64,000 nt of DNA, from assembly GCF_000834635.1 (NCBI RefSeq), contig NZ_JXQV01000002.1:129001-193000 (forward strand), written 5' to 3'. Position numbers and translations under genes: made by a program. The notes under the pieces are model-generated. The model searched no databases. It was not told the origin of the DNA and worked only from the letters and a program-made list of their open reading frames with translations. Below are positions 1 through 10,938 of the stretch, in pieces (the first letter of the stretch is position 1; every line of letters starts with the position of its first letter). This DNA comes from Agrobacterium tumefaciens. GTDB lineage: Bacteria > Pseudomonadota > Alphaproteobacteria > Rhizobiales > Rhizobiaceae.

Positions 1-187
1 GGGCAGAGGGCGGCAAAAGCCGCATGATTGCGCGCCCAAGCGTAGATTTGCCCGAGCCAGATTCGCCAACAATGCCGACCCGCTCTGCGCCGAGATCAAA
101 ACTCACATTTCGGACGGCCGGAATTTCCGCCCGCCCGAAACGGACTGACAAATCCCTGACTTTGAGAATAGTTTCATTATCGGGCAT
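1..187 (-). CDS. Peptide/oligosaccharide ABC transporter ATP-binding protein (5' part only)
   Basis: The start of an ATPase gene that runs off the left edge; only about the first 62 residues are present. The Walker A loop GESGSGKST is readable near residues 47-55, preceded by the usual first strand and the GVVG-like approach seen in DppD/OppD-type subunits. It would energise import through the two permeases encoded just before it in the operon. Its ATG at 187 overlaps the end of the permease gene (stop at 177) by 11 bases, which suggests translational coupling. The family assignment follows from the motif and from the gene order binding protein, permease, permease, ATPase. Substrate cannot be read from this fragment. 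Confidence 0.85.
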   Translation of the reverse strand, partial: MPDNETILKVRDLSVRFGRAEIPAVRNVSFDLGAERVGIVGESGSGKSTLGRAIMRLLPPSA

Positions 188-1076
188 GGCGTGGATCCAG
201 AATATCGCGAAGCGTATCTCCAACAAGGTTGAACGCAAGGCTGGTGACGAGAATGGCGATGCCCGGCATGACGGCAACCCACCAGTTATCGAGCATAAAT
301 TTGCGTCCGTTGGAAATCATCGCGCCCCATTCCGGTTCCGGGGGTTGTGCTCCCAAACCGAGAAAACCAAGCGCTGCCGCCGTAAGAATGACGCCCGCCA
401 TGCTGAGAGTTAGCCGTACGACAACAGAGGGAATGCACATCGGTGCGATGTAGAGCAGCAGTAATCTGGTCCCTGAGGCCCCGTAAAGTCTGGCAGCAGC
501 CACGTAGTCTGTGTTGCGTACAATCAGGGTTTCGGCGCGAGCCAATCGCGCAATCGGAGGCCATCCCGTCAAGGAAATGGCGATTATGGCGGTGTTGAGG
601 CCAGCGCCAAGGGCTGCGGCGAAGGCCAGTGCGAGGATCAATGAGGGAAAGCTAAGGACAATGTCTGTCGCTCTCATCAAGAATGCATCGGTTCGTCCCC
701 CCACGAAGCCAGCCACAATGCCAATCAACAGGCCAATAGGGCCGACGATCAGCGAAACGGCGAGGACCGTTTGGATGGTAATGCGAGTGCCAAAGATGAG
801 GCGAGAAAGAATATCGCGTCCGAACTCATCCGTTCCAGCCCAATGGGCAAAACTCGGCGGTTGCAGCGCCTGCGAAAGATTTTGCGAGGTCGCACTGTAA
901 GGCGCAATCCACGGGGCAAGAATGGCAACGATGACCAGCAAGAGCAGGACGGCAAAACCGAACATTCCCAGAGGTTCATCTGCCAGCTTTTTGAAAAAGC
1001 TCTTGAAGCTGCCAGTGGCCCGGCCAAGAGCACCCGATGCTTGGGGACGGGCGGCCAGTGTTTGACTCGTGTTCAT
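177..1076 (-). CDS. ABC transporter permease, DppC/OppC type
   Basis: A 299-residue inner-membrane permease. It has an N-terminal cytoplasmic tail, a first membrane helix near residues 35-57, the family motif HWAGTDEFGRDILSR, then five more hydrophobic segments with the ABC-contacting EAA-type loop (AARLYGASGTRLLL). The C-terminus NLVGDTLRDILDPR is typical of DppC. The start at 1076 was chosen because it overlaps the stop of the upstream permease as ATGA and removes an unlikely 54-residue extension. It is the third gene of a binding protein-DppB-DppC-ATPase operon and should pair with the permease at 1073-2101. Substrate is unknown; neighbouring glycoside hydrolases make oligosaccharides as likely as peptides. 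Confidence 0.93.
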   Translation of the reverse strand: MNTSQTLAARPQASGALGRATGSFKSFFKKLADEPLGMFGFAVLLLLVIVAILAPWIAPYSATSQNLSQALQPPSFAHWAGTDEFGRDILSRLIFGTRITIQTVLAVSLIVGPIGLLIGIVAGFVGGRTDAFLMRATDIVLSFPSLILALAFAAALGAGLNTAIIAISLTGWPPIARLARAETLIVRNTDYVAAARLYGASGTRLLLLYIAPMCIPSVVVRLTLSMAGVILTAAALGFLGLGAQPPEPEWGAMISNGRKFMLDNWWVAVMPGIAILVTSLAFNLVGDTLRDILDPRHAR

Positions 1077-2101
1077 GTCGTGGCCTCTCTCGTGCGGGGA
1101 TCGAAAACAAGATATGCCAGATCGGAAAGGAAATTCAGCATCATGAAGATCAATCCAATGATAAGTGTGCCTGCCAAAACGGCATTCATGTCGCCGTTCA
1201 TCAAGGCGTTGGTCATGTATTGACCGATGCCGGGCCATGAAAACACGATCTCGGTCACAACCGCACCTTCAAGCAAGCCGCCATAGGAAATCGCCAAAAC
1301 TGTTATGAGCTGCACGGCGATGTTTGGCAGAAGATGGCGCGTTACGATGCGCATACTCGATGCGCCTTTGGCGCGTGCGGCCACGACATAGTCCTGGTTT
1401 AACTGCTCCAGAGTGAAGCTGCGCGTCATGCGAGTGATGTACGCCATCGCCGAATAAGCAAGAATACAGGCGGGGAGAATGATATGGTGAACTGCATTCC
1501 AGAACACCTCCGTGTCGCCAGCCATGAGGCTGTCGATCAAAAGTAGACCGGTTTTGGGCTCGACAAGGCCTTCCAGATAGACATCCACGCGTCCCGGACT
1601 GCCAGCCCATTGAAGACCTGCATAAAAAATCACCAAACCCACGATGCCGAACCAGAAAACTGGAATGGAATGGCCAACGAGCGAGATGACCCGCGTAAAT
1701 TTGTCGAACCAGCTATCGCGAAAGAAAGCTGCTGTCATACCTAGCGGGACGCCCAACAGCGTCGATATGACAACCGCCAAAGTTGCGAGTTCCAAGGTTG
1801 CTGGAAACGCATTCTTGAGATCTTCAGTGACAGGGTTGCCCGTGAGGATCGCTGTACCGAGATCTCCTTGAAACAGGGAGGTCATGTACAACCAGAACTG
1901 ATGATAAAGCGGTAGATCCAGGCCCAGCCGCTCCCGCATTGCCTGATAGGCCGTGGGATCGGCCAGTTCGCCAACGATCGCACCGACCGGATCGGTCGGC
2001 AAGATGCGACCGATCACGAAGGTGACGACGAGCAAGACGAACAGGCTCAAAAGCAGATGCCCAATCCGTCTAGCAAGCTCTATGAGTGTAAACTCTTTCA
2101 T
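1073..2101 (-). CDS. ABC transporter permease, DppB/OppB type
   Basis: A 342-residue permease of the DppB family. The N-terminus carries the conserved helix and motif (RIGHLLLSLFVLLVVTF, then ILPTDPV), followed by FPATLELA, the EAA-like loop ARAKGASSMRIV and the C-terminal FDPRTR. It forms the translocation channel with the DppC-type partner, with which it shares a 4-base ATGA overlap. An in-frame ATG at 2149 would add 16 residues and overlap the binding-protein gene; the ATG at 2101 gives the usual family N-terminus and lies 16 bases after that gene, so it is preferred. Neither start has a strong Shine-Dalgarno sequence, consistent with coupled translation. Confidence 0.92.
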   Translation of the reverse strand: MKEFTLIELARRIGHLLLSLFVLLVVTFVIGRILPTDPVGAIVGELADPTAYQAMRERLGLDLPLYHQFWLYMTSLFQGDLGTAILTGNPVTEDLKNAFPATLELATLAVVISTLLGVPLGMTAAFFRDSWFDKFTRVISLVGHSIPVFWFGIVGLVIFYAGLQWAGSPGRVDVYLEGLVEPKTGLLLIDSLMAGDTEVFWNAVHHIILPACILAYSAMAYITRMTRSFTLEQLNQDYVVAARAKGASSMRIVTRHLLPNIAVQLITVLAISYGGLLEGAVVTEIVFSWPGIGQYMTNALMNGDMNAVLAGTLIIGLIFMMLNFLSDLAYLVFDPRTREATT

Positions 2102-2117
2102 GTGCGCAATGGCCTGA

Positions 2118-3719
2118 TTATGGAGCGTCGGATTTCGTAACGCCTTCAATGCGGGTCAAAGACCATGGATGGCCGCTGTACCCCTTCAATCGGTTGCTCA
2201 AGACGATAGGCTCGAACCGTTCGAACATCGGTAAGACGGCAGGCTTGAGTTCAAGGAACTTTTCTTGAATCTGTTTGACGAGCGCCATGCGCTTGACGTC
2301 ATCCCGTTCGCTGTTTGCCTGCTCGCGTAGTGCATTCAGCTCAGGAATGTCCCAGGCAGAGCGCCAGACAAAGTTGCCAGCGTTGTTGGCTTCTTTGGAG
2401 TTGTTGGGATTAGACGCAAAGTTATCCAGGGAACCCAGTGCAGTCGGCATGAACGAACCGGTTTGAGGAATAAGCAGATCGAAATTGCGCGCGCGGTGTG
2501 CGGCAACGATGTCTGCGCCATTGCCCTGTTGGATATTTACCTTGATGCCGATGTCGGCAAGGTTGGCCTGAATAGCCGTTGCCATATCCACCCGAGGCGT
2601 TTGCGAAATGGTTTTGAGCGTCACTGTGAAGCCATCCGGGTATCCGGCATCTGCCAGAAGCTTCTTGGCCTTCTCGGGCTGGAACGACCAGTCGGGGTTT
2701 GCAATGGCACCTGCCCAGTCCTCTGGCACTGGAACGTTGCGGACGCGGCCGTATGAGCCCAGGATCGTATCCGCTATGCCTTTGTAATCGATGCCGTAGG
2801 CAAGCGCTTCACGCACTTCTGGCTTGGAAAAAGGCTCTGTGCCTGCATTCATAGCAAGGACGTAATAGCCACCCGTCTTGACCTTATCGATGACAAAGCT
2901 TGCGTTGGTTTCAAAGGTTTTGACATCTGCTGCGGTCAAGGCGCTTGCGATATCGATATCGCCGCGCTCAAGCATCAAACGGGCTGCCTGACTTTCGGGA
3001 ACGTGGCGCATGATGATACGACGCATGGTCGGTTTCCCGTCGCGATAATCGTCATTTGCTTCCAGAAGAACGATGTCATTGGGTGTCCAGCGACGCAGGA
3101 CGTATGGACCTGAACCCGCGGTCTTGGTGCGTAGCCACTCATTGCCATAATCGTTGTTGGTGATGTGCTTTTGGACTTCCACGCTGTCAACGACGGATGA
3201 TACACCCATCGCGAGACGGTACAGGAGCGCTTCAGGAATAACTTTGTCGGTCAGCTCGATCCGAAACGTCTTTTCGTCGGGAGCGGAGACAAGGCTTTCA
3301 ATGTTGGCGGCGGTATAACCAGCCGTCTTGTAGTTGGTTGCTGCAGATTGATCGAGCTTCAAAAGCCGGACGATGGAAAACAGGACGTCCTTGGATGTTA
3401 CCGGATTGCCCGACGAGAATTTTGCGTCCTTCAGCTTGAAGGTGATACCCTTGTCGTCAACCTGCCAGCTTTCCGCAAGTTGCGGTTTGATTTTGTTGCC
3501 GTCCGTTTGATCGGCGAAGACAAGCCGGTCGTAGGTATTCGCCAATATTTCCTGGGTCTTCACTTCGGTGCCTTGCTGGGGGTCAAGTGAAAGCACTTGC
3601 GCCAGTGAGGTGCCGATAACCAACTGATCGTTTGGTGTTGCTGCAACGGCCGCAGTGGAACTGGCAAGCGCGGCCAATAACGTTGCTGCAAAAACACGAT
3701 TTGAACAAACTACATTCAT
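2118..3719 (-). CDS. ABC transporter substrate-binding protein, family 5 (DppA/OppA-like)
   Basis: A 533-residue periplasmic solute-binding protein. Residues 1-27 form a signal peptide (FAATLLAALASSTAAVA). The mature part shows family-5 hallmarks: LDPQQGTE near the start, LAESWQV, the KLKDAKFSSGNPVTSKDV segment, and the late AYGIDYKGIAD and DAGYPDGF motifs. GGAGGAGAA sits just before the ATG. It leads the left operon and is clearly paralogous to the binding protein at 13780-15372, sharing the DQLVI, YDRL, LAESW and SGNP blocks. Family 5 is named for peptides but in rhizobia and thermophiles also binds xylo-, gluco- and manno-oligosaccharides; the next divergent genes (mannonate dehydratase, beta-glucosidase) favour a sugar ligand, as inference. 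Confidence 0.93.
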   Translation of the reverse strand: MNVVCSNRVFAATLLAALASSTAAVAATPNDQLVIGTSLAQVLSLDPQQGTEVKTQEILANTYDRLVFADQTDGNKIKPQLAESWQVDDKGITFKLKDAKFSSGNPVTSKDVLFSIVRLLKLDQSAATNYKTAGYTAANIESLVSAPDEKTFRIELTDKVIPEALLYRLAMGVSSVVDSVEVQKHITNNDYGNEWLRTKTAGSGPYVLRRWTPNDIVLLEANDDYRDGKPTMRRIIMRHVPESQAARLMLERGDIDIASALTAADVKTFETNASFVIDKVKTGGYYVLAMNAGTEPFSKPEVREALAYGIDYKGIADTILGSYGRVRNVPVPEDWAGAIANPDWSFQPEKAKKLLADAGYPDGFTVTLKTISQTPRVDMATAIQANLADIGIKVNIQQGNGADIVAAHRARNFDLLIPQTGSFMPTALGSLDNFASNPNNSKEANNAGNFVWRSAWDIPELNALREQANSERDDVKRMALVKQIQEKFLELKPAVLPMFERFEPIVLSNRLKGYSGHPWSLTRIEGVTKSDAP

Positions 3720-4197
3720 GGGGCTTCTCCTCCAAGATAAACCATTTCGGTACGGGACAAGTCATACGATGATTGCGTTGTTTTTGTGAGCTTTGCCGTA
3801 CATCTGGTATGATGTCTTAGATTATTCGCCCCGTCTTTAAACCGAAGTGAACCTCAATATTGCTCGGCGCGCAAGTCGCGTTTGCATGTATTCGGCATCC
3901 TCTTTGCGCTTTGCGAGCCGTCAAACGTCGGCTCTCTGAAGAGATGATGCAATCAAAGAGATAATTCAGTATCTCTTCATAAACCCAAGGTAACATTCGT
4001 CAATTACCGAATAATGAGCGTTTTCAATGAGAAGACGACATGTCTTGAATGATCATCAACACCGTGCATAAACCAGTGATTGATTGCAGCAATAAGGCGG
4101 GACCTACCTATGGGAGAAGTTCCCATACTCAAATTTTTTGAACCTCGACAAGGGACAGAAGAGGTATTATCTCTTTAAGCCAATCAGGAGGAATGAC
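3720..4197. promoter_or_regulatory. Divergent intergenic region with a possible regulator half-site
   Basis: No gene is seen in this 478-base gap between the binding-protein gene (minus) and the mannonate dehydratase gene (plus), so promoters for both must lie here. The stretch ACATCTGGTATGATGT at 3800-3815 is an inverted repeat with arms ACATC/GATGT. It also contains CTGGTAT, the reverse complement of ATACCAG found in the better palindrome at 15434-15449 before the GntR gene. Shared control of both operons by that GntR protein is possible but rests on one half-site. Confidence 0.3.
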
Positions 4198-5178
4198 ATG
4201 TATGTTGGAACGCAGCTAGCTGCCCGCGATGATGATGATTATCGGATTTGGTCGCAGCTTGGAGTTAATAACATCTGCGCGGACCCAGACGGCCCATTGG
4301 ACAGTTGGGGTCTCGACGATCTTAGACGTTTACGCGAAAAAGTAGAAAGCTTTGGTCTTACGCTGGATATGATCCAGCTTCCTTTGCCTTCAAGTCCGAT
4401 CGAAACGGCCACATATCCAGATATTTTGCTGGCCGGTCCAGACCGTGATCGCCAGATCGATGCGATCTGCAAACTTATTGAAAACCTTTCCGAAGCGGGT
4501 ATTCCTGCAGCCAAATACAATCTCAACCTTATCGGTATCCCCCGAACCCCCGATGAGTTGGGAAGAGGGGGCTCAAAAAACGCCTCCTTCCGATGGGACA
4601 AGACCGACCAGAACGCGGCGCCCGGCCAAGCTGGCATTCTTTCGGAAGATGAAAACTGGGAACGGATCGACTATTTCCTTGAGCGGGTCGTGCCTGTCGC
4701 GGAAGCGAACCGCATTCGCCTAGCCTGCCATCCGCACGATCCCTACACGCCACCGGGTTATAAGGGCGTAACCCGAGTCCTGGGAACCGTGGATGGGCTG
4801 AAGAAATTCGTCACGATGCGAGAAAGCGCCTATCACGGACTGAATTTCTGCCAGGGAACGGTCGGTGAAATGCTCGATAATCCCCGTGAAGAGATCGATG
4901 ACGTCATTCGCTGGTTCGGCAACCGGAACAAAATTTTTAATCTTCATTTCCGCAACATTCGCGGCAAGAAGCTGTCGTTCATGGAAACCTTTCCCGATGA
5001 AGGCGACATGGATATGGCCCGGTCGCTGAAGGTTTATCGTGAGGTGGGTTACAAATACATGATAATGCCGGACCACGTACCCACCATCTCCGGTCGTGAT
5101 CCACAAGGTGTCGCATTTGCTTATTGCTATGGTTACACAGCGGCCCTGCTTCAAGCGCTCGATGCCTACGGGGCTTAA
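4198..5178 (+). CDS. uxuA: Mannonate dehydratase (UxuA family)
   Basis: A 326-residue TIM-barrel enzyme expected to dehydrate D-mannonate to 2-keto-3-deoxygluconate in hexuronate catabolism. UxuA-like segments are readable in order: GVNNICADPDGP near the N-terminus, CHPHDPYTPPG with metal-binding His residues, the CQGTVGEM segment, NLHFRNIRGK, and ETFPDEGDMDM near the C-terminus. It is shorter than E. coli UxuA (394 residues), as in a compact branch of the family. The start at 4198 is set by AGGAGG at 4186-4191; an upstream ATG at 4138 lacks such a site. It is followed by a strong hairpin and then the GH1 gene on the same strand. Substrate is inferred from the family; a sister sugar-acid activity is possible. 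Confidence 0.82.
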   Translation: MYVGTQLAARDDDDYRIWSQLGVNNICADPDGPLDSWGLDDLRRLREKVESFGLTLDMIQLPLPSSPIETATYPDILLAGPDRDRQIDAICKLIENLSEAGIPAAKYNLNLIGIPRTPDELGRGGSKNASFRWDKTDQNAAPGQAGILSEDENWERIDYFLERVVPVAEANRIRLACHPHDPYTPPGYKGVTRVLGTVDGLKKFVTMRESAYHGLNFCQGTVGEMLDNPREEIDDVIRWFGNRNKIFNLHFRNIRGKKLSFMETFPDEGDMDMARSLKVYREVGYKYMIMPDHVPTISGRDPQGVAFAYCYGYTAALLQALDAYGA

Positions 5179-5189
5179 ATTGTGCTGAA

Positions 5190-5213
5190 TCCCGCACATA
5201 TTCCTGTGCGGGA
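5190..5213 (+). repeat. 9-bp perfect inverted repeat between uxuA-like and GH1 genes
   Basis: TCCCGCACA, a 6-base loop, then TGTGCGGGA form a perfect stem, 12 bases after the dehydratase stop. No T-run follows, so it is not a classical terminator. It may protect the 3' end of the message or attenuate reading into the beta-glucosidase gene. Confidence 0.55.
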
Positions 5214-5300
5214 AGAGACCCCCGGAGCATTTAGTAAGGCGTGACCCGGGCGTGACGATCAACATATAACGGGCCGCACCTGGCCTTCAGGAATGACGCA

Positions 5301-6614
5301 ATGTTCTCACACAAACGTGCCGATTTAGGACCAGACTTTGTTTTTGGCGTTGCGATGGCTGCCCATCAGATTGAGGGCGGGCAGACAGACGGACGCGGCT
5401 CGTCGATCTGGGATACATTTTCTGCAACACCCGGAAATATCAAAAATACGGATAACGGAACAATCGCCTGTAACCACTATAGTCGCTGGGCCGAAGATCT
5501 CGATCTAATCCGGGATGGCGGATTTGATGCCTATCGCTTCTCCTTTGCTTGGTCTCGTCTCATTCCCGAAGGAGCGGGTGCGCTCAACCACGCCGGGTTC
5601 GATTTTTATGATCGTCTGATCGATGGCATGCTGGAACGTGGCATCAAGCCCTTCGCCACGCTGTACCACTGGGATTTACCCAGCGCATTGCAGGATCGTG
5701 GTGGATGGATGAACCGCGATACCACCAAGGCTTTTGCCGACTATGCCGCGCAGGTCAGCCGCCATTTCGGCGACAGGCTGGAGAGTATCGCGACGTTCAA
5801 TGAGCCGTGGTGCATCACTGTTTTAAGCCATTTTCTTGGCATTCATGCGCCAGGCTATCGCGACGTGCGGGCGACCGCCAGAGCGATGCACCATGTTTTG
5901 CTCGCTCACGGCCTTGGCATCACCGCAATGCGTGAAGAGGGCATCAAGGACAAGCTAGGAATCGTCGTCAATATGGAGAAGGCCGAGCCCTTCAGCCAAA
6001 GCCCTCAAGACATCGAAGCAGCTGCTTTGGGAGACGACATTTTCAATCGCTTCTTCCTTGATGGTGCTGTGAAGGGGACCTACCCCGAACGTGTTACGAA
6101 TATTCTTGAGCCCTATCTTCCTGCCAAGTGGCAAGACGACATGAGAGCAATGTGCCCGACAATCGATTGGATCGGCATAAATTATTACACGCGCTCGCTC
6201 TACAAGCATGATGATAGCGTGCCGGTGTTCCCATTCACGCAGTCGCGTGGCGACCTCGAAAAGAGCAATGTGGGTTGGGAAGTTTACCCGCAGGCGCTCA
6301 CCGAGTTTCTTGTGCGCGCCTCCAAGGATTATCCGGGTCTGCCGATCTATGTGACCGAAAACGGCATGTCGGAAACAAACGAGAGCAAACGTATTGCCTT
6401 CTTCGACAAGCATTTTGGCGCCATCCGCGATGCGCAGGCTCAAGGTGCAGACGTACGTGGCCATATCGCATGGACCCTGATCGACAATTTTGAATGGGCT
6501 GAAGGCTATGAGCCCAAATTCGGTATTGTAGGCATGGACCCCGCGACCTTGGATCGGTTGCCCAAGGAGAGTTACCACGCATTCCAGAACATGCTGAAGG
6601 ACGGGCCCCAATAG
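5301..6614 (+). CDS. Beta-glucosidase, glycoside hydrolase family 1
   Basis: A 437-residue GH1 enzyme that hydrolyses beta-linked glucosides or short oligosaccharides; no signal peptide, so cytoplasmic. Motifs in order: FVFGVAMAAHQIEGG at the N-terminus, YHWDLPSALQDRGGW, the acid/base glutamate E168 in TFNEPW, the sugar-contacting INYYTR near 294, and the nucleophile E353 in VTENGM, followed by DNFEWAEGY. Length is normal. AGGA precedes the ATG by 8 bases. It lies 122 bases after the mannonate dehydratase gene and 51 bases before the GH51 remnant on the same strand, which suggests one sugar-degradation operon. It would act on oligosaccharides brought in by one of the flanking ABC systems. Exact linkage preference is not visible. 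Confidence 0.93.
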   Translation: MFSHKRADLGPDFVFGVAMAAHQIEGGQTDGRGSSIWDTFSATPGNIKNTDNGTIACNHYSRWAEDLDLIRDGGFDAYRFSFAWSRLIPEGAGALNHAGFDFYDRLIDGMLERGIKPFATLYHWDLPSALQDRGGWMNRDTTKAFADYAAQVSRHFGDRLESIATFNEPWCITVLSHFLGIHAPGYRDVRATARAMHHVLLAHGLGITAMREEGIKDKLGIVVNMEKAEPFSQSPQDIEAAALGDDIFNRFFLDGAVKGTYPERVTNILEPYLPAKWQDDMRAMCPTIDWIGINYYTRSLYKHDDSVPVFPFTQSRGDLEKSNVGWEVYPQALTEFLVRASKDYPGLPIYVTENGMSETNESKRIAFFDKHFGAIRDAQAQGADVRGHIAWTLIDNFEWAEGYEPKFGIVGMDPATLDRLPKESYHAFQNMLKDGPQ

Positions 6615-8102
<1,488 letters not shown>

Positions 8103-8392
8103 AAACCGCGACGGCGCGCAAACTCTCAAACCACCCTGTGCCGATTGAGCTAGTTTGTCCAATCCTCAAAGATGCGTTCATTCCATGTCCGGCTGAGGTG
8201 ACGAGCGATATGCCGAGACCGCATCGCGAGGCAAGTCCGCCTCGGATAAAAAAGAGAATTGAAGGTTTTCGCACGGTTTCTGAGGTGAAAGCGTGTTCCG
8301 AAACGATTACCTACATGCTCAACACAGTTTCGGCGCGAGGTGATTTGTCAATAGACGCGCACGACATCGCAGCGTCCGTCGGCCTAGTCTCA
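8103..8392. other. Gap between convergent lactonase and GH43 genes
   Basis: About 290 bases between the 3' ends of two convergent genes. An open frame crosses it (8075-8431, plus) but overlaps both neighbours, has no ribosome-binding site and resembles nothing I know. I see no terminator with a T-run and no RNA gene. Confidence 0.4.
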
Positions 8393-9991
8393 TCAAGGCG
8401 TGTAACAGCCAGAAGCATATGTAAAATATGAAAAATCTGAGCACATAGCTTGTCCACTGGTGTCATTGGCCGCCATTCCTACGAATGCACCGGTGAAATT
8501 GGCATGTTCACCTTCTCCTCCTTCATCAGAAAGAGCGGAATGGTCCAGCAGCGGTCCGATCCGTATCCAGGCATCGTTTTTCCAATAAAAGAAGCGCGCC
8601 AGGGCTCCCCGGACTTCGATCCTCATTTTGACGGCCCCGGGCGGTACAGCAACAGCATCATCTAGAGCGAGTGTCGTTTTGCCTACAGGCCAAGCACCAT
8701 TGCAATATAGGATCTGAAGTGAACGTCCGACGTTTTCGTCATGAGTTAGGCACAGATAATGGTAGGCAAAGCTGTTGTAGTAGGCAATCAGTCCTGCCAT
8801 CTGATGATAGCTCTGTGGATCAGCGTAAACTTCGGTTTCGGCATCGAAGTCAAAATGCGTCTGGCGCCGTGCGACAAGTGACTGCTCGTACCAAGAGCCG
8901 ACAGATTCACGCCCGAACAGCCGCAAATAGCCTGGTCGCGCCGTGAGCGAAAACAGTCGGTTCGGATTGGGTGTCCGCAGCCATTGGAATGCGTCCGGAA
9001 GGCCGGTGTGCACATCAAACGTATAACGTTCACTCTCGGACAAAGACTTCTGCTGCGGGTTGCTGGACATCAAAACCGTATCCTGCGGAGCGAAGGGTTC
9101 GCCTTGCAGCCGTAACCAGCCATCGTCGCCCCATATGCATTTCTGTATCGCGGTCTCGCGCCCCAACACCGAACGGCCTATACCTGGAAGCGGTCGACTG
9201 CAAAGATGAACGAGATAGGTGGCGCCATCCGGCGTTTCCACCAGATCGCCATGACCGGCCCGCTGGAGGTTGGCATCGGGGTGGAACCGGCTGGTGACGA
9301 CATGGGTGTCCGGGTGAAGCTCGTATGGACCCGCAATCTCACCTGAGCGCGCCATTGTCACGGCATGTCGCATACCGGTGCCGCCTTCGGCGACCAGAAG
9401 ATGATACCGCCCATCACGCCTGTAAAGGTGAGGGCCTTCCGCGAGACCATGTGGCGAGCCGGCGAAAATATTGCTGATCGGACCGATCAGTCGACCCTGC
9501 TCATGGTCGTACTCCTGCAGTAATATGCCGCCGAACTTCGAGGGCCGGGCCCGGTAGTCCCAGGTGAGGTTCAACAGCCATTTGCGGCCATCTTCGTCAT
9601 GGAACAGCGAGGGGTCGAAGCCGGAGGAATTCAGATAGGTAGGCGACGACCATGGACCGTCGATGGTTTCCGACGTTACCAGGTAATTATGGCAGTCCTT
9701 GAATGAACCACTCTTGCGCTTGACGTCTGTGTAGATCAACCAGAAGCGACCATCTGCGTGGGTGAGGCACGGCGCCCAGACGCCACAAGAATCCGGCGCC
9801 CCGCGGAGATCCAGTTGCTCGGCTCGGTCGAGCGGCCTCTTCACCAGTCGCCAGTCGCGAAGATCGGTTGAATGATAGATCTGGACGCCTGGATACCATT
9901 CGAATGTCGAGACGGCTATGTAGTAGTCGTTCCCAACCCGGCAAATCGAGGGATCCGGGTGGAAACCGGGCAAGATAGGGTTCTGGATCAT
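8393..9991 (-). CDS. xynB: Beta-xylosidase, glycoside hydrolase family 43
   Basis: A 532-residue cytoplasmic GH43 enzyme (subfamily 11 layout) that releases xylose from xylo-oligosaccharides and may also cut arabinofuranosides. The five-bladed propeller domain holds the general base D13 in FHPDPS, the pKa-modulating D126 in GFDPSLF and the acid E185 in LAEGPHLY. A C-terminal beta-sandwich (about residues 320-532) carries the usual ESVGSWYEQSLVARRQ and QMAGLIAYYN segments. It has no signal peptide. It lies 124 bases after the last ATPase gene of the ABC operon on the same strand, so it probably acts on what that transporter imports. Length is normal and all three catalytic residues are present. 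Confidence 0.93.
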   Translation of the reverse strand: MIQNPILPGFHPDPSICRVGNDYYIAVSTFEWYPGVQIYHSTDLRDWRLVKRPLDRAEQLDLRGAPDSCGVWAPCLTHADGRFWLIYTDVKRKSGSFKDCHNYLVTSETIDGPWSSPTYLNSSGFDPSLFHDEDGRKWLLNLTWDYRARPSKFGGILLQEYDHEQGRLIGPISNIFAGSPHGLAEGPHLYRRDGRYHLLVAEGGTGMRHAVTMARSGEIAGPYELHPDTHVVTSRFHPDANLQRAGHGDLVETPDGATYLVHLCSRPLPGIGRSVLGRETAIQKCIWGDDGWLRLQGEPFAPQDTVLMSSNPQQKSLSESERYTFDVHTGLPDAFQWLRTPNPNRLFSLTARPGYLRLFGRESVGSWYEQSLVARRQTHFDFDAETEVYADPQSYHQMAGLIAYYNSFAYHYLCLTHDENVGRSLQILYCNGAWPVGKTTLALDDAVAVPPGAVKMRIEVRGALARFFYWKNDAWIRIGPLLDHSALSDEGGEGEHANFTGAFVGMAANDTSGQAMCSDFSYFTYASGCYTP

Positions 9992-10115
9992 AGTCTCACT
10001 CTAATCGCCATTGACGCATGTAGCGCCTGTTTAAAACCAGCTGACCTCTTTCCAGATCAGCCTTTCCATGTCTGCACAGATTGAGCCCGGCGCCATTTTG
10101 TATTCTGGGCGACGA

Positions 10116-10937
10116 TCAGACGGTAGCGTCATTCATGTCCGCGGAGCCTGCGGTCAAACCGGCAGTCGCCTCTCGCTGTCTGGATCGAGCTACATAGCCG
10201 CGACTGCCATCCATCAGCGTGCGGGTGTAAGGATGCTGCACCGTATTTTCGAGCAACTGCTGCCTTGTGGCAATCTCGACGAAGCCGCCGCTTTGCATCA
10301 CTGCAACCCGGTCGCACAGATGGGCAACGACCGCGAGGTCGTGGCTGACGAGGATATAGGTGAGGTTTTCACGCTCCCTCAGATCCTTGAGCAAGTTGAG
10401 GATTTCCGCCTGTATCGAGACGTCGAGCGCGGAAGTCGGCTCGTCGAGAAGCAGGATACTCGGTTCGAGGATCAATGCGCGGGCAATCGCGACGCGTTGA
10501 CGTTGTCCTCCCGACAACTGGTGCGGATATCGGTAGCGGAAACTGAGCGGCAGGCCGACATCTGTCAGGACCTTTTCGATGCGGTCTTGACGTCGGTCCT
10601 TGCCGTGGATTTCCAGTGGCTCGAGCAAGGTGCGACCAATCGTGTGCCGCGGGTGGATCGAACCAAACGGATCCTGGAAAACCAGTTGCTGCTTGGCAAG
10701 CTGTCCGTGGGTTCGCTTTTGGGTAATCGTCTCTCCATCGATCTCTATGATACCCGTCCACTGTTTGTTGCGACCCGCGATCGCACCGAGCACGGTGGAT
10801 TTACCGCAGCCGCTCTCGCCAACAAGTCCGAAAGTCTCACCTTTTGCGACCTCGAACGAAACGTCCTTCACCACTTTGATGAGGGTGTCGCCGCTGCCAT
10901 ATGATACGGCGAGTTGGTCAATTTTGATCATGGGCAT
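10116..10937 (-). CDS. ABC transporter ATP-binding protein, DppF/OppF type
   Basis: A 273-residue ATPase. Walker A reads GESGCGKST, the Q-loop QDPFGSIHPRHTI, the signature LSGGQRQRVAIARAL, Walker [13 protein letters not shown] and the H-loop VSHDLAVVAHL. The OppF-like C-terminal motif HPYTRTLMDG follows. The ATG at 10937 lies one base beyond the stop of the preceding ATPase gene (TGATATG), with GGAGA upstream; an ATG at 10931 is a less likely alternative. It is the second ATPase of the operon and should form a heterodimer with the product of 10939-11787 under the permease pair. A 52-residue upstream extension of the open frame only overlaps the neighbouring gene. Confidence 0.93.
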   Translation of the reverse strand: MPMIKIDQLAVSYGSGDTLIKVVKDVSFEVAKGETFGLVGESGCGKSTVLGAIAGRNKQWTGIIEIDGETITQKRTHGQLAKQQLVFQDPFGSIHPRHTIGRTLLEPLEIHGKDRRQDRIEKVLTDVGLPLSFRYRYPHQLSGGQRQRVAIARALILEPSILLLDEPTSALDVSIQAEILNLLKDLRERENLTYILVSHDLAVVAHLCDRVAVMQSGGFVEIATRQQLLENTVQHPYTRTLMDGSRGYVARSRQREATAGLTAGSADMNDATV

Positions 10938-10938
10938 A